Of a stretch of 64,000 nucleotides of DNA, positions 23,100 to 36,510 are shown piece by piece. Location: the NCBI GenBank assembly GCA_964058805.1, contig CAXKVV010000022.1, positions 310,001 to 374,000 of the forward strand. The letters run 5' to 3'. Positions within the stretch are counted from its first letter, which is position 1. Each line of letters begins with the position of its first letter. The stretch comes from Schoenoplectus triqueter. Taxonomy: Eukaryota > Streptophyta > Magnoliopsida > Poales > Cyperaceae. Made by a program: the position numbers and the translations under genes. The notes beneath the pieces are model-generated. The model was not told the DNA's origin. It saw only the letters and a list, made by a program, of their open reading frames with translations, and made no database searches.

Positions 23100-26000
23100 G
23101 GGATTATCTGGACTTTAGATTTGCTCGAGTTCGTGTAAGACCCTGTGATAGTCAGATCCCACCGCTAATTTGGTTGATGTATTGTGATCAAGACGGCTTT
23201 TGGTCTCGTTATGATGTAGTGCTTGAGATTGAACATTCTCGTCTTGTGCCGCAACCACCTCCTCCTAGTGGTGGAGGATCTGAAGGTAGTGGTATCAAAG
23301 GAATTGATTCTGATTCTGATAACGTTAAGGGTAATGGTCACTGGAATGATCTAGGTGCGGGATCCAGTACCTCTGACTCCTAGCAACCTAGTAAGAAGAG
23401 ACATGTCTCAGGAAAAGAAAAGAAAGTGATTGACAATGATGATCTAATGGATTGTGAAATTATTTGTGAGCAACTTCCTCTTTTCTCGCCCCCATGGATC
23501 TGGAGGTTACCTCCTCCCCTTCTCCAACAGTCCCAACACAGTCTTCTTCTCTGATAACTCCCCCATGCGATTCAGTGACCAAGAAGGTTGCCCCCTCCTG
23601 TGCTGACACTGGTGCAACCAGGAATGACCAAGGGGGCTATCTCTCCCCCTCCGGTACTGACAATGGTACTGACCAATTAGTTTTGAACAGTCTTTGAATC
23701 AAGCTCTCAATCAACATAAGTGTAGTTTTGATAAGATGGTTACAGTTTATCCATCTGATATTGTGGGTAGTATAGTTGTGTCATGAATTTTCTATGCTGG
23801 AATATGAGAGGGTTAGGTACCTCCCAAAAAAGGTCAAATCTTCATGATGTAATTAGAGATAACAACTTTGATTTGATAGCTTTACAAGAAACTAAAAAAA
23901 AATAGTTTACTAAACGTATGTTAAATATAATTAGTTTGAAATTAGATACTTGGGTAATTAAACCTCAATAGGTGCTTCCGGTGGCATACTATTTAGTTGT
24001 AACAATACTAAATTTGAAGTTCTTTCTTCTATTGAAAAGAGTTTTTCTTTGATATATTTTTTTAAAAAATAGACTAGAAATCTCAAATTTGGTATGAATT
24101 AAGAGATTTAGATGCTCATAAAACACATGCATGGCTTATATGTGGTGATTTTAATGCTCCTAGATTTAGAAATGAAAAATCTAGCTCTAGTTTTTTTCCC
24201 TTAGGGCTAGTAACAAGTTTAATTCTTTGATGGAGGATCAGAACTTGATTGAATATACTTTTAATGGTATATTTTTACTTGGTCCAACGAAAGGAACTTT
24301 GCATCATTAGATAGATTTTTGGCTAGTCCTATGTGAGATTCTCAATATCCTCATTTTATAGTGAAAGACTTGCCTAAATTTGAATCTGATCACTGTCCTT
24401 TACTGTTATCCACTCAATCTAGCATTCCTATCAACAATTCTTTATTTAGATTTGATAGGGATAGACTTTAGATGAGGAATTCAATGAACTTTTGATCAAA
24501 TGGTGGAATGAGATTTCTTTACAAGGTGATATTGGTAGAAGTTGGCATAATAAATTGAAAAAGATTAGAAGAAAAATTAGATGATGGCATAAAAATTATA
24601 TGGGTGAAAAACATAGGAAAAGAAAAAAGCTTTATATACCTTACATCACTTAGATAAAATAATTGAAACTAAGGATTTAAATAGTGAGAAATTTGAACAA
24701 TGAAAATAATTGTACCTCTATTATTCAGGTTTTATGCTAAGGAGTAAGGAGGAATTATATTGGAAATAAAGATAAAAAAAATAAATGAGTTAGAGAAGGT
24801 GATAAAACACCTCATATTTTTATAAGATAGCATTAGTTAGGAAAAACAAAATTTAATTCTTAACATGAAAATTGAGGGAGTGCTCACTGATTCAGTTTCT
24901 TATATACAACATCACATTTATATGTATTATAAACAGTAGTTTGGTGATGAGGATAGTAAAACTGCTAGTTTGAGTCAAGATTTTTGAGATGAATCATATT
25001 GTTTGACACAGCTAGATAGATTAACACTCACACTTTCTTTCATTGAAGATGAATTACGTGTAGTAATCTTTGGTTATGATACATCAGGGGCTCTTGGCCC
25101 TGATGACTTTACATTCCATTTTTATCGACATTTCTTGATATAGTGAAGCATGATTTGATGCTAGTTCTAAATCACTTGTACAATAACTCTTTAGATGTAT
25201 CTAAAGAGAACTATGCTATGTATGGTATGTTTAATCCCAAAAGAAAAAAAGGCTAAGACTGTTCAGAAATTTAGACTAATTAGTTTGGTTGACTGTTGCT
25301 ACAAAATTCTTTCAAAGATATTTACTAATAGACTAGCATCTTTTATGCATAAAATAATTGACCCAGATAATCAGCATTTATTAAGGGGTGATACATTCTA
25401 GACAATGTCTTAGTAGCAAATGAAGAAATGAATTCTGCCAAAATAGATAAACAGAAGGGAATTTTGCTTAAAAATAGATTTTTAAAAAGTATATGATAGA
25501 GTTACTTGGACATTTATCCAAAAAATGCTTTTAAGTAGAGGATTTGGCAGTATTTGGACTAATTGAGTTGTAAATTTACTCCAAGGAACACAAACTTATA
25601 TCAACATAAATGACACACCTACACAATATTTCTATTGTAAAAAGGAGTTGAGATAAGGGGATCTTTTGTTCACTTTGATGTTTGACCTGGTAACAGATGT
25701 CTTGTGCCAAATATTACTTAGTACAACTCTGGATTGGGACCTACTTTAGTTGATGGTAGTCATATTTCTCATTTTCTGTATGCAAATGACAATGTTTTTT
25801 TTTTCTTCAAGCAGATGCAAAAACACATTGAGCATGCGTTATGGGCTTTATTTGCTTTTGATACCTTATCTGGTATTAAAATAAACTATAACAAGACTGA
25901 ATTGGTATCTATTAAATTGTCACAGATAAAGGCTCAACAGCTAGCTTTCTTTGATTGGTTGTCATCTTAAAACTTTTCTTATTAAATATCTAGGGGTACT

Positions 26001-26106
26001 ACTGCATCATAGGAAACTTAGCACCAAAGATTGACAAATAATTATTGAAAAAATAAGGGCCAAGTTGCCTAATTGGCAGGGTTTTATGTTGTCAGCTTGT
26101 GGTAGG
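23100..26106 (+). mobile_element. L1-type LINE, left part (ORF1 end, endonuclease, RT), degenerate
   Basis: The end of an L1 ORF1 is visible at about 23,100-23,382 (CDSQIPPLIW, then an acidic/Ser-rich tail). ORF2 starts at 23,783 with FLCWNMRGLG, the plant L1 endonuclease start, and ALQETK follows. The RT part includes SGALGPDDFTF near 25,087, KFRLISLVDCCYKILSKIF near 25,268 and FLYANDN (a decayed catalytic box) near 25,775. Many stops and frameshifts are present. It breaks at 26,106, just after an LSACGR-type motif, where foreign sequence starts. Its continuation is at 35,095-35,931. Confidence 0.88.
23783..26106 (+). pseudogene. L1 ORF2 (endonuclease-RT) remnant
   Basis: The reading frame opens with an apurinic-type endonuclease domain and is stopped after about 42 codons. 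RT motifs occur in changing frames, and an open segment at 25,195-25,401 covers the fingers region. The catalytic aspartate pair is lost in the visible YAND box. Not functional. Confidence 0.85.
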
Positions 26107-29100
26107 TAGTGTCATACCCAAACGAAAATGAATGTTGCTCGGGATGATAGCAGTCACGTGTACGCGAAGACATACGTACACATAAGACTTAAAAATACAT
26201 AATTTATTCATTTATCATAATAAAAAATAACAATCTATTTATACATGTCAAAATAAATAAAAATATACAAATATCAAAGTTTTGCGGAAATAAAAATAAT
26301 AAATAATACAAAATGAGATGGTACCGGAAGGGCATTTAAAAAATCAAATATAACTACCTAACAGCTCTAATGGATAAAATAAAATAAATAAACGATGGCA
26401 GTACAATCATGGACATCTCCTAAAGTTGGTCCTCACAATCCGTCATCTAGCTCCAAATTTGAACCCCACAACCACTGTAAAAACATTAGTGATAAGTCAC
26501 TCGGTGCAATTTTAAATCCAGCACCGAGATATTATAAATCTTTAGGCTTAGACTTAAAACTATTAAGAGTTTATTTTATAACAAATGTAATAGTACCATA
26601 TAAGTACGTAAAATTTTAGTTTAAATATTTAAATTGGATTAATCATATATGAGTATGATATAAAAAGAACCCGAAAGGGATTTATAAAAATGCACTACTT
26701 GAATGCCATGAAATTTTATTATTAATGATAAACCCAAAAATGAGTAATTCTGAAATATTATAATATAATAGTACAACTCCCATATCACATGGATGACCTT
26801 ACAAGATAAATTCTTTTTCAGATTGAACCGACCTTAATTAATGCTCTATAGAAGAGAGCTTGCTCTATAGAAGAGAGTGTCATCACTATCAAACCATCTC
26901 TAATTTATCCTGTTCAATCCCTTACTATGATGAAATGAACAACAACTCGATTTTAGTCAATATACATAAATTTAATTAAAAGGAGTCTATTAAAAAATAA
27001 TATGAAATGAAATGAACCAATCATAAACAAATATAAAGTGATAAAATAATCACTATCAAATATAAAGTGATAAAATAATCACTATCAAATATAAAGTGAT
27101 AAAATAATCGAGTTGGTACTGACACTCTTCCTAAACCAAATTTGTATATTCATTTTTAACTTATAATTTTCCTTGAGATTCTTAATAACATGCAAATTAT
27201 AGAAAACGAATAATATGCAAATTTATATCTTAATTCAATTTAGTTATAACTCGACTAAGCTTAACTTGATCAGTATATCAATTCGGTTAATTAAAATCTA
27301 AATCATCATTTTTATAAATAATATATCATTTCTTGGTTAAATATCTTCATAATTATTTGTTAAGTATTTATATTAAGTTACGTATGTACAATTACAAATT
27401 TAATTATATTTCATATTTTACTACTTAATTATTTTAATAAAATATTTTATAATTAATATTACCTCACATATACATAAATATTTTAGGAATTAATTAAAAT
27501 ACTATAATTAAGTCATTTATATAATATAATTAAGAATACTAAAATTGAATTATTTATCTAATATAATTTCAAGGTACTTAACTAATACTACCTAAGGTAA
27601 TTTATTCTTCAACTAATTAAATTTAATCATTAACCTAATTAATGATAAAAAATGAAATGCATAACAAAATGAAATGCAGATAATATAAATAAGTTTCAAT
27701 ATCAAAATAAAATATAATTTAAAGTCTTATTCTAAGAAATCATAAATATTAGTGCAATCCGCACCTATATATTATGGCAAGGCTGGTAACGTCCGACTGC
27801 TCGATCTCTGGTGGGGCCTACGATCTCGTCAGCTATCTCAACCTGAGTGATTGTCGGCTCATCAAGATATTTTTGAGAACCAATAAAGTCAAAATAAATT
27901 AAATTGGTAAGTATTCTATTCACGTTAAGTCTGGTTAGGTCATGGTATACCGGACTCGGAGACGGAAACGTTATTATTTAAAGTTTGTAATTAAATTATA
28001 TTTATTTTGATTAATATAATTAACTCAATTATATTTAGATTTATTAAGTTATCTTAACATTATCACTGAATTATTTTAATTATAATTAGGAAAATTAATT
28101 ATTTAGAAATAAATTGATTAATATATTATATATAATTAATATTATTCTTATTAAAAATAGGGAAATAAATTAATATATATTTGTAGTATTTATTATTGTC
28201 ATTATTATTTTTATTTGTATTATTAAAAATAGAGAAATTGATTAATATATATATATTTTATAATATTTATTATTCTTATTCTTATCATTTAAAAATAGGA
28301 AAATTTGTTAATATCTATCCCATAATATAAATTGTTGTTACATTTTATTTAATATTTTATAAATCTTAGTTATTTATAATATTTTCTTTAATTATATTTT
28401 ACTTTATATATTAGTATTATTTTTAAAATTTATAAATTATATTAATAGAAGTGAAAGAAATTAAGCAATCTAAATTAACTATTTTAATTTATTTAAATTT
28501 GTTAGTGTTTTAGTGTTTGTGATCATAGACAACCTCCGAAACTATGGTATCTGTTCGGATTCTCATTTTGAGGCAGATATTAAAATTACTTTTTGTATTT
28601 CACTGTAATTATTAATTAATTATTAATTACGCACATTTTATTTTATGACACTTACCAATTAATTAATTACACTTTTATGCCAATTAAACTTTCGGCCCAC
28701 TTAGTTCAAATCAATTTATTTTTTGAATCTGTTCAGTTATGACTATTTGTCAAGGTGTTATTTTGAATTTATAACTCTTATATTACCATAATTTATAATT
28801 TAGGCTCTTAACTTTTGAAATTTCTCAATTTAGTTCTGGTAGAAGGAAACCAGACTGTAATCGCAACCAACATCACAACAAACAACAACAAAGGTTGCTA
28901 GTTCAATAGACAAGCACAAGCAACAATTAATCAGAACCAAGCCATGACAACAAGGCCAAGTCAGAACGAACAAAGCATAAAGGGGTAGCTAAAAGCATCT
29001 GATAGAAGCATAGAGAGGTACAGATTCACAACAAGCAAGACAAAACAATGCAATTACTGGTATAAGGGCTGCCAACTACCAACCAAGGCAACATGTTCAC

Positions 29101-30352
29101 TCACATTCCACAGCAGAGGAAAACACACCAACATAAACCAATATAAAATCACATAATCTCAATTGGCCAACAAAAATTGAGAGAATTAAAGTTGTCACCC
29201 TCGTATCATTGATACCGACTGGTACTAATATACCAAAGGTCAATTCATACCTCACAACTATACAAACTACAAGCATTCCGAAAGTCAAGATAGGGATCAA
29301 CTCGACAACAACCCAAATCGGTACAAACTGGTACCAATATACAATCCATCCCAAATTTTGGTGCAGTTACTCAAGAGGAAGGTAACAAACAGGCAAAAAA
29401 TCACACAACTATAGCCAACAAGTCAACATAAGGAATGGCTTATCCCCAACTCAAATGAGGGCCCACACAACTAAGAACAAGAAGGGTATTACCGATTTTG
29501 TCAAAGGCGACAAGGAATAAATGAGGGCCTAGCCGGGCTTAGCAAAGAGAGGCGTCGGCCTTACCGAGGTAGCTACAGGCGCACTGTCATTCGTATTTTT
29601 AAAATTTTGATTTCATCACTCTTATTATTAATAATATAATTATTATAAATATTATATATAAAAAAACTGAACAAAATCAAAATTAAAAGGGGGATTTTGG
29701 GTTTTATTCTCGTGAGAGAGAGATGTGAGTAAGGCTCCTCAGTTGGGGGTTTGCGAGAGAGAGATGGGAGTGATTATCAGTCAGGCCTCGTTCAGAAGTA
29801 ACCCAGACCGAGGAATGGGTATGGTATTTGTATTGATTTTCACTATTCGCGTGGGTGAAAAAAAGATGATCTGAATAATTTTTTTTCCCGCGGGTGTGGG
29901 TATGCTCAGAACTGAGCCTCGGTGAGATGAGAGGGGAAGTCAAAAAGGGGAAATGGAGAGAGGGTGTTGTCGTCAGAAATAAAAGAAAGGGGGGAAGTCA
30001 CAAGTAGAGAGAGAGGAAAAGAAAGAAAGGAAAGGGAGGGGAAAAGGTTGACTTTGGTCCGTCTAGATTTTGTGTGACCGAGATCTTACGGTCTTTTATG
30101 TAATAATCAGATGATTAACTTTCGATTGATTGATTAATTTATTTGTATGACAAGTGGGTTATTAAATCTTAATACATTTGATGAATTTATATTCCTTAAT
30201 TAGTTATTTTTATTTTAAATTTTAAATTTTCAAAAGTTAGATTTTTATCTGATTACTTCGATACAAATTTTATTCACTAAAATTCAAATTGATCAAGATA
30301 AACTTGTGTTGTTTCTTTAGTTTAAAATTAATTAATTAATTAATTTACATAT
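26107..30352 (-). mobile_element. Putative solo or truncated LTR of an unrelated Ty3/gypsy-like element
   Basis: The L1 is interrupted exactly where TGTCATACCC begins, which on the minus strand reads as an LTR end (GGGTATGACA). A minus-strand TATA box (TATAAATAG) lies at 26,235-26,243, about 130 bp inside this end, the spacing expected for R-U5. No primer site or coding domain is next to it (L1 lies outside), so it would be a solo LTR. The other end is not defined and may be cut by the inverted LTR pair starting at 30,353. The interior is AT-rich with no coding domain and includes a 29-bp tandem repeat. Confidence 0.5.
27031..27109. repeat. 29-bp tandem repeat, about 2.7 copies
   Basis: A unit beginning ATATAAAGTGATAAAATAAT is repeated at 27,031, 27,060 and 27,089 with almost no differences. 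Confidence 0.9.
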
Positions 30353-33300
30353 TATTTATCCTTGAAAAATTCCAAAGATAAGTAGCTGAGTAAATGAAAA
30401 TAAAATCAATTATCAATAATAAATCATAAGAAGAGAAAAGAAGAGAACAAGGAAGAGAGAGACCACCAGCCAGAAGAAGTCGCTGCCAAATTACGGAGCA
30501 ACCTTATTTGTCCCACAAGAAAATTCTGGTCACAAAATAAAGAGTATAAATACCCCACTATCCTCTATCTAATCGGCATGAGTGACAGCCGAGAGGATCG
30601 AGAGAGAAGAGAGATATCTCGGGTGTCACCATGTGATTATATTTCTTCTGACATGTGGGCCCCACATCTCAGTGACAAACACCAAAGGAGTCAAGATTAA
30701 ACCCTAAAAATTTACCCTCAAAGCAAAACCTAAGAACTGAAGCAGTATAATCCATGTGCAACAAGGAATGGTAACAATGCCAAGCCAGTATTTTGATACA
30801 ACCAATCACAAAAAATCTCAATGTGATTTTGCTTTCAAGGCTAACCTGGTGCCAAATCTGTGAGCAACAACCTAACCATGCTTTGATTTGTGTCAATTGC
30901 TGATAAGTAGTTAGCTCTTTAACCAAATCACCCTCATGTTAAGGGATTGAAAGTTAATTTCACAAGACTGATCAGGTGCCAAAGCTGTGAGCAACCATCT
31001 GATCAAGTCTAAATTTGTATCAATTGTTGATAAGTAATCATCCTTTGATCAAATCAAACTCTAATAAGCATCAATACAAGTCTAATTGGTGTTTGATTGG
31101 GGGGGGTTTCTACAAGGAGAGATATTTGACAGAGACACTGAGCTATAATTGAAATCTGAGATTAAAAATTATAGAGATGATCATCATGAATATAGGGATT
31201 TTTTGTGAAAATTTCATAATTTTTGGATAAGTGGAGCTATTAAAATAAATTCAGGGAAGATAAAACAGATTAAAAGAGAGATCAAGGGCTCAGATTCAAT
31301 CAAGGGTTCATCTGGGTGCAACTTGGGGACAGAGACTCATCTGGGTGCAAGTTAGAGATTTCAAACATACACACATAGAATCAGAGAAGAGAGAGAGGGT
31401 GTCACGTGTCAGCACCTCATTGGGCCACCTCAGCATGTCAGTGTCACTTGTCAGCACCTCATTGGTCCACCTCACCCGTGTGGGTCCCACATGTCTGACA
31501 GGTGGGTCCCACCAGCATGCCACATGGCAGGCACTAACAGGTCCACCTCAGCACTTACATGCCACATGGCAGCACTGCAACAACACACCTCAGCACCCTA
31601 GTGCCACATGGCAGTTGGTCATTGGTGCCACATCACAGTGGACCAAGACACATGGCATTCACTGCCTTATGCCACCTCAGCATACATTAACACTAACACA
31701 GGTGATTAATGAAGAGATTAATTAAGTGGCCCTATCAGATTGTGCCACATCAACTTGCTTAACACTAAGCAATAGACTAATCAGTTAATAACTATAACTA
31801 GGTCTGTGAGCCCAGAGTCATAATTCTTACATGCAGGGCCCACATGTCAGGGATTTAAGCAGGCAGTTCATTCATTCATCTATACACCAAGTCTACATAA
31901 TACTAAACAGAAGATTTAAATCGAAGAGGATGAAGGCAATGTGTACCTGGTTCATGTGTGTTGTATCTCTGACAGTGGGCCCTTTTGCTTTGTGGATTTT
32001 GTGCGTCGAGTTCAGCCTCTCTGGGGGCTTCTCCTTCTCCCTTCCCTCTCTCTCTCCTTCTTCTCGACGAGGTTGAGGGTGTCATTAGAGACGATAAAGC
32101 TCTCCAAGGCTCACAACTTCAATTCCTTTCAGTTAGAGCTAGCCTGTACATGAGAGAAGATGTATGAATGATCAAAATTGAAAAATAACAAGTGAATAAG
32201 GTGATTGAGGGAGATGAATACCTCGGGTGATCAATAAAGCACTTCAATTCTTGCTTCAAAATCCAAAATTGATGATGCAAATCTCTTCTACTCACTTAGG
32301 CGACACTGTAAATAAAGAAAAGAGCAGCAATTATAAGATGAATTGAAGCAATTGAGATGAGATAATGAAATCGGGTAAATTAAGGAAAGTTGAAACCTTA
32401 CACTATAAACTCGAATTAGCAATGCTTGTAGCTTCTATATGCCTACACGATGCTGCTCAAGTGATGGAGATTATCAATTAGATGATGGAGATATGTTTTT
32501 GACCAAAGCTTACAATTGGGTGATAAAACTCTGAGCTTTGGGGATGAATTGCAATGGAAGAAGAGAGAGAGGCGCTTTAGATACATTTAAATGAGTATAT
32601 ATACTGTGCTAAGGATGCTAGAAGGTTCTATGAACGATGTAGAATGAAAAATAATTGGATCAAGTCAATGGTCAAAGATTTGAGCTTTGGATTCTTTAAA
32701 TGGGGCCCACATCATAACAGATTGAATAACAGAAATGAAAAGTCATGTTCATGGACCAGAGCAATTCAATTGGTGGTGTATGGCTGGTGTAAGGCTTAAT
32801 CTCCTTGTACACTACTTCAATTGTCTATATAAACCCGACTACACATAACAAGCAAAAAGAAGAGGAGATACAAGCATACAAGAAGATACAAGAGAGCATA
32901 AACATACCATGTCTAAAGTCAATAGTGAGAAATAGAGAGAAATAAAGCAAAACAGGAAGAAGAAGTTGTTAAATCGATTGATCTCAGTGCTTCACTTGAG
33001 AACTTGATTCATTTACTTCAATTGCTTGACTAAAGGTAAGTTCTATGCTCTATTCTCTGTTAATTAGGAGTTAGTAAGTTTAATTCTTGAAGATTGAAGC
33101 TTAAAGATGTAATCGCAATTGAATATCAGTATATTACTGTGCCGTTCTTGAATTTCCTCAATTTCTATCCATTTTTTCTTTGATTTTCTTCTTTTATTCA
33201 TACACTACAAGTTCATAGAGTATGAATCTTTTATTTTCTTTGATGAACTTTACCTAAAAACTGATAAATAACGTTGTTAAATCGGTTGATCTCAGTATTT

Positions 33301-33990
33301 TACTTGAGAACTAGATAACAGCGAAATTTCTCATCCAATTCTTCATTTTGAAGTTGTGATTATCTTAATTCTTGTTCATACTACATGTATTAAGGTCCCT
33401 GGTCTCATTTTAAATCGATTGATCTCAGTTATAAACTTGAGAACTCGATTAATTTGAAGCTTATATACTGTTATCGCATTCCGTCAGCAAAATTGAGTTT
33501 CAATTTGAAAATTAAGAGGAATCGTAAGTGTATTTAAGCATATCCTGGCTTAGATAAGTATTATGAAGTTTGTTAAATGCATCAGTGTCAATACAAACCG
33601 ATGAGCAACAAGAATTTAGAATAAACTATAACCGGTACCAATCGATATTATCGTGTTTTATTGAATACTTTAAATAGTGGAGTTGTAGATCAATTTAAAT
33701 CATTCTAATTGTGTTAAGATGCATTAACATGAATGTGCGACATCAATTAACTGACCAATTGCTAGATATAATGATCAATTTCATCAAATTTGAGAGAATT
33801 GGAATTCGGTACCGAATGGTACCAACTTGTTTCACCTAGTACTAGTGGATAACATGATTCACCGTATAGATCCTTGATCGGACACCGTAGAATAACTCCC
33901 CATGACGAGATGATGCTAAGGCAGTTGTCCGATCGGAAAGAGGTGGTCTCAGTCGCCGGCGCCACTAGTAGCACGAATCTTGGAGATTCC
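30353..33990 (+). mobile_element. Truncated, diverged relative of the giant LTR (forward arm)
   Basis: This aligns in order with the 5' LTR at 35,932-39,900. Landmarks are the same left terminus (CCTTGAAAAATTCCAA), the TATAAATACCCCAC box (about 30,544), the block with GTGAGCAACAACC, the region rich in CCACATGGCA, and the TATATAAA box at 32,826-32,833 with a GA-rich leader. It has one promoter unit where the younger LTR has two. It ends at about 33,990, against an inverted copy. Confidence 0.85.
32826..32833 (+). promoter_or_regulatory. TATA box conserved between old and young LTRs
   Basis: TATATAAA here corresponds to the same motif at 38,820-38,827 in the young LTR, with similar GA-rich sequence downstream. 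Conservation between diverged family members suggests this is the functional LTR promoter. Confidence 0.6.
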
Positions 33991-35094
33991 ATTAAAAATT
34001 CTTTTGTCAAGGAAACCCTGTTCTTTCCTCTGAATTAATCCCAGATTTCAATTGTAGCTCAGTGTCTCTGCCAATTATCTCTCTCTTGCAGAAACCACCC
34101 TAACTAAATACCAATTAGACTTATATTGATATTCATTAGGGTTTGATCTGATCAACAGTTGATTACTTGTCAACAATTGATACAAATCTAGACTTGATCA
34201 GATGGTTGCTCCCAGCTTTGGCACCTGATCAATCTTGTGAAATTGACTTTCAATCCCTTAACATGAGGGTGATTTGGTCAAAAAGCTGACTACTTATCAG
34301 TAATTGACACAAATCAAAGCATGGTTAGGTGGTTGCTCACAGCTTTGGCACCAGGTCAGCCTTGAAAGCAAAAATCACATTTGAAATTTCTCATGATTAA
34401 TTGCATCAGAATACTGGCTTGGCATTGACACCATTCTAGTTGTATAGAGATCATATTGCTTCAGTTCTTAGGGTTTGCTCTGAGGGTAGATTTTTAGGGT
34501 TTAGTCTTGACTCCTTTGATGTTTGATCACTGAGGTGTGGGGTCTACCTGTCAGTGAAAATGATTACATGGATGACCCATTAGGAGATCTCTTCCTCTCT
34601 TCTGAATCTCTTGAGCGTCATCCACATCAAATGAATAGGAGATGACAGGGTATTTATATCCTTGCCCTGTACTTAGGATTTCCTTGTGGGATTAATGCTT
34701 AACCCTTGTTCCGGATTAATTAGGTTTAGTAGATAAGCTAGGTTCATGCTGTTGAAGCTGCTTATAAGGAGCTGCCAGGTGGGTCCCACTTGTCAGAAAA
34801 GATATAATCACATGGTGACACCCGAGAGATCTCTCCTCTCCCTCGATCCTCTCGGTTGTCACTCATACTGAGTGGATAGAGGATAACGGGGTATTTATAC
34901 TCTTCACTTCATGCCCAGAATTTCGTTGTGGGACAAATAAAGTTGCTCTGGGGTTCCGTCAGCGACTTCTTCTGATCAGTGGGCCCCTCTCTTCCTTGTT
35001 TCTCTTCTTTCCTCTTCTTATGATTTATTATTAATAATTGATTTCATTTTCATTTATTCGGCTACTTATCCTTGGAATTTTCCAAAGGTAAACA
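33991..35094 (-). mobile_element. Truncated relative of the giant LTR (inverted arm)
   Basis: Read on the minus strand this starts TGTTTACC at 35,094, the family's LTR terminus. It contains two promoter units like the young LTR, and runs to the segment matching about 37,130 of the young LTR. It meets the forward arm tail to tail at about 33,990. The five bases outside the pair are CATAT (30,348-30,352) and AATAT (35,095-35,099). Confidence 0.85.
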
Positions 35095-35931
35095 AATATG
35101 AAGGTGGGGGGAATGGTATGAATAGCAAGTTTGGGTAGATAAATGGTTAGGGGGAAATGTTTTGGCCTTCTCCTACTCACACTTATTTCAGTTATGTTCA
35201 AACCCTAATGTGTGTGTGTATGAGGTGATTATGTCTCAAGCGCAGAATTTGTAGTTTACCAGGACCCTCACAGAGAGTTTGTTGTATGAATTTATTGAAC
35301 TTTATTTTACTCTGCAAAATATCTATCTAACAATAGAAGTGGATCAACTTCTGTGGAGATAGAACAGTACAAGTTGTTTTAGTACCCATTCAGTTTATGA
35401 GTGGTTAGTTTTTAGAGGTGTTACTCAAACAAAGGTTTCACTATGGTGGGCTTTAAAAATTTCACTCAAAATTAAGGTGTTTATGTGGCTTGTTATTAAC
35501 AACATAATTCTTACTAAAAATAATCTAGTAAAGAGAGAGTGCTAAGGATTGACATCATGTTGTTTTTATACTAAAATGAGACTATGGATCATTTATTTTG
35601 TGAAATGTCCTTTTGTTAGAACAATTTGGTTCTGGATGGGCCTTTGTTCGTCTCTCTTCCTTTTTTGGCACTCACTTGATGATATATTAGATTATGCAAG
35701 ATTATGCATGTGCTTTATCTAGTATGGAAAGAACTATCTTTTTAACTATTATGAGTGTTATTTGTTGGTCTTTGTGAAAAGTAATAAATAATATTACTTT
35801 TAACTCCAAAGGGGATGCTCTACTAGAAATTTGATCATTCTAATTTATTCTTGCTTAATTATTGGTCAGATGTGCTCAAATTGGAAGTCAAAAGACTGAT
35901 GAAACGATGGATGCCTAGGGATATGTATATG
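35095..35931 (+). pseudogene. L1-type LINE, right part (C-terminal region)
   Basis: Translation gives STHSVYEWLVFRGV and then LKISLKIKVFMWLVINNIIL, the conserved region at the zinc-binding C-terminus of plant L1 ORF2, in the same orientation as 23,100-26,106. Stops interrupt it. It is cut at 35,931 by the giant retrotransposon; the remainder should lie beyond the window. Part of the L1 between the two pieces (end of the RT domain) appears to be missing. Confidence 0.8.
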
Positions 35932-36119
35932 TGTTTACCCTTGAAAAATTCCAAGGATGAATAGATGAATAAATGAAAATAAATTGATGATTAATGATAA
36001 ATCATAAGAAGAGGGAAGAAGAGAAAGCAATGAAAGATGGCCCACTAATCAGAAGAGGTCGCTGCTTAACCCCGGAATGAATCCATTAGTCCCACAATGG
36101 AATGCTGGGCATGAAGTGA

Positions 36120-36510
36120 AGAGTATAAATACCCCACTATTCTCTATCCATTCAGCATGAGTGACAACCGAGAGGATCGAGGGAGAGAGAAGATCTCTCG
36201 GGTGTCACCATGTGATTATATCTTTTTTGACAAGTGGGACCCACATGGCAGTCCCTTATGAGCAGCTCCAATGACATGGACCTAGTCTATTTTGCTAAGA
36301 AAACTAATCAACCCGGAACAGAGGTTAAGCATTAATCCCACAATGAAATGTCAGGGTGAGAGACGAGGATATAAATACTCCACCACCTCCTACACATTCG
36401 AGGTGGCTGACCCTCGGGAGATTTCGGAGAGAGAAAATCTCCTGATGGGTCAGCCATTTGATTATATTTTCTCTGACAAGTGGGACCCACCTAGCAGTCC
36501 CTTGTAGATG
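36120..36510 (+). promoter_or_regulatory. Duplicated promoter-like unit with two TATAAATA boxes
   Basis: Two diverged copies of a unit of about 245 bp follow each other. Each has TATAAATAC (36,124-36,132 and 36,370-36,378), then a CCAC motif, a GAG-rich stretch with a TCTC.GG motif, GATTATAT, and GACAAGTGGGACCCAC. The older forward arm at 30.5 kb has only one unit; the inverted arm has two. This suggests a promoter duplication within the family. Confidence 0.65.
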
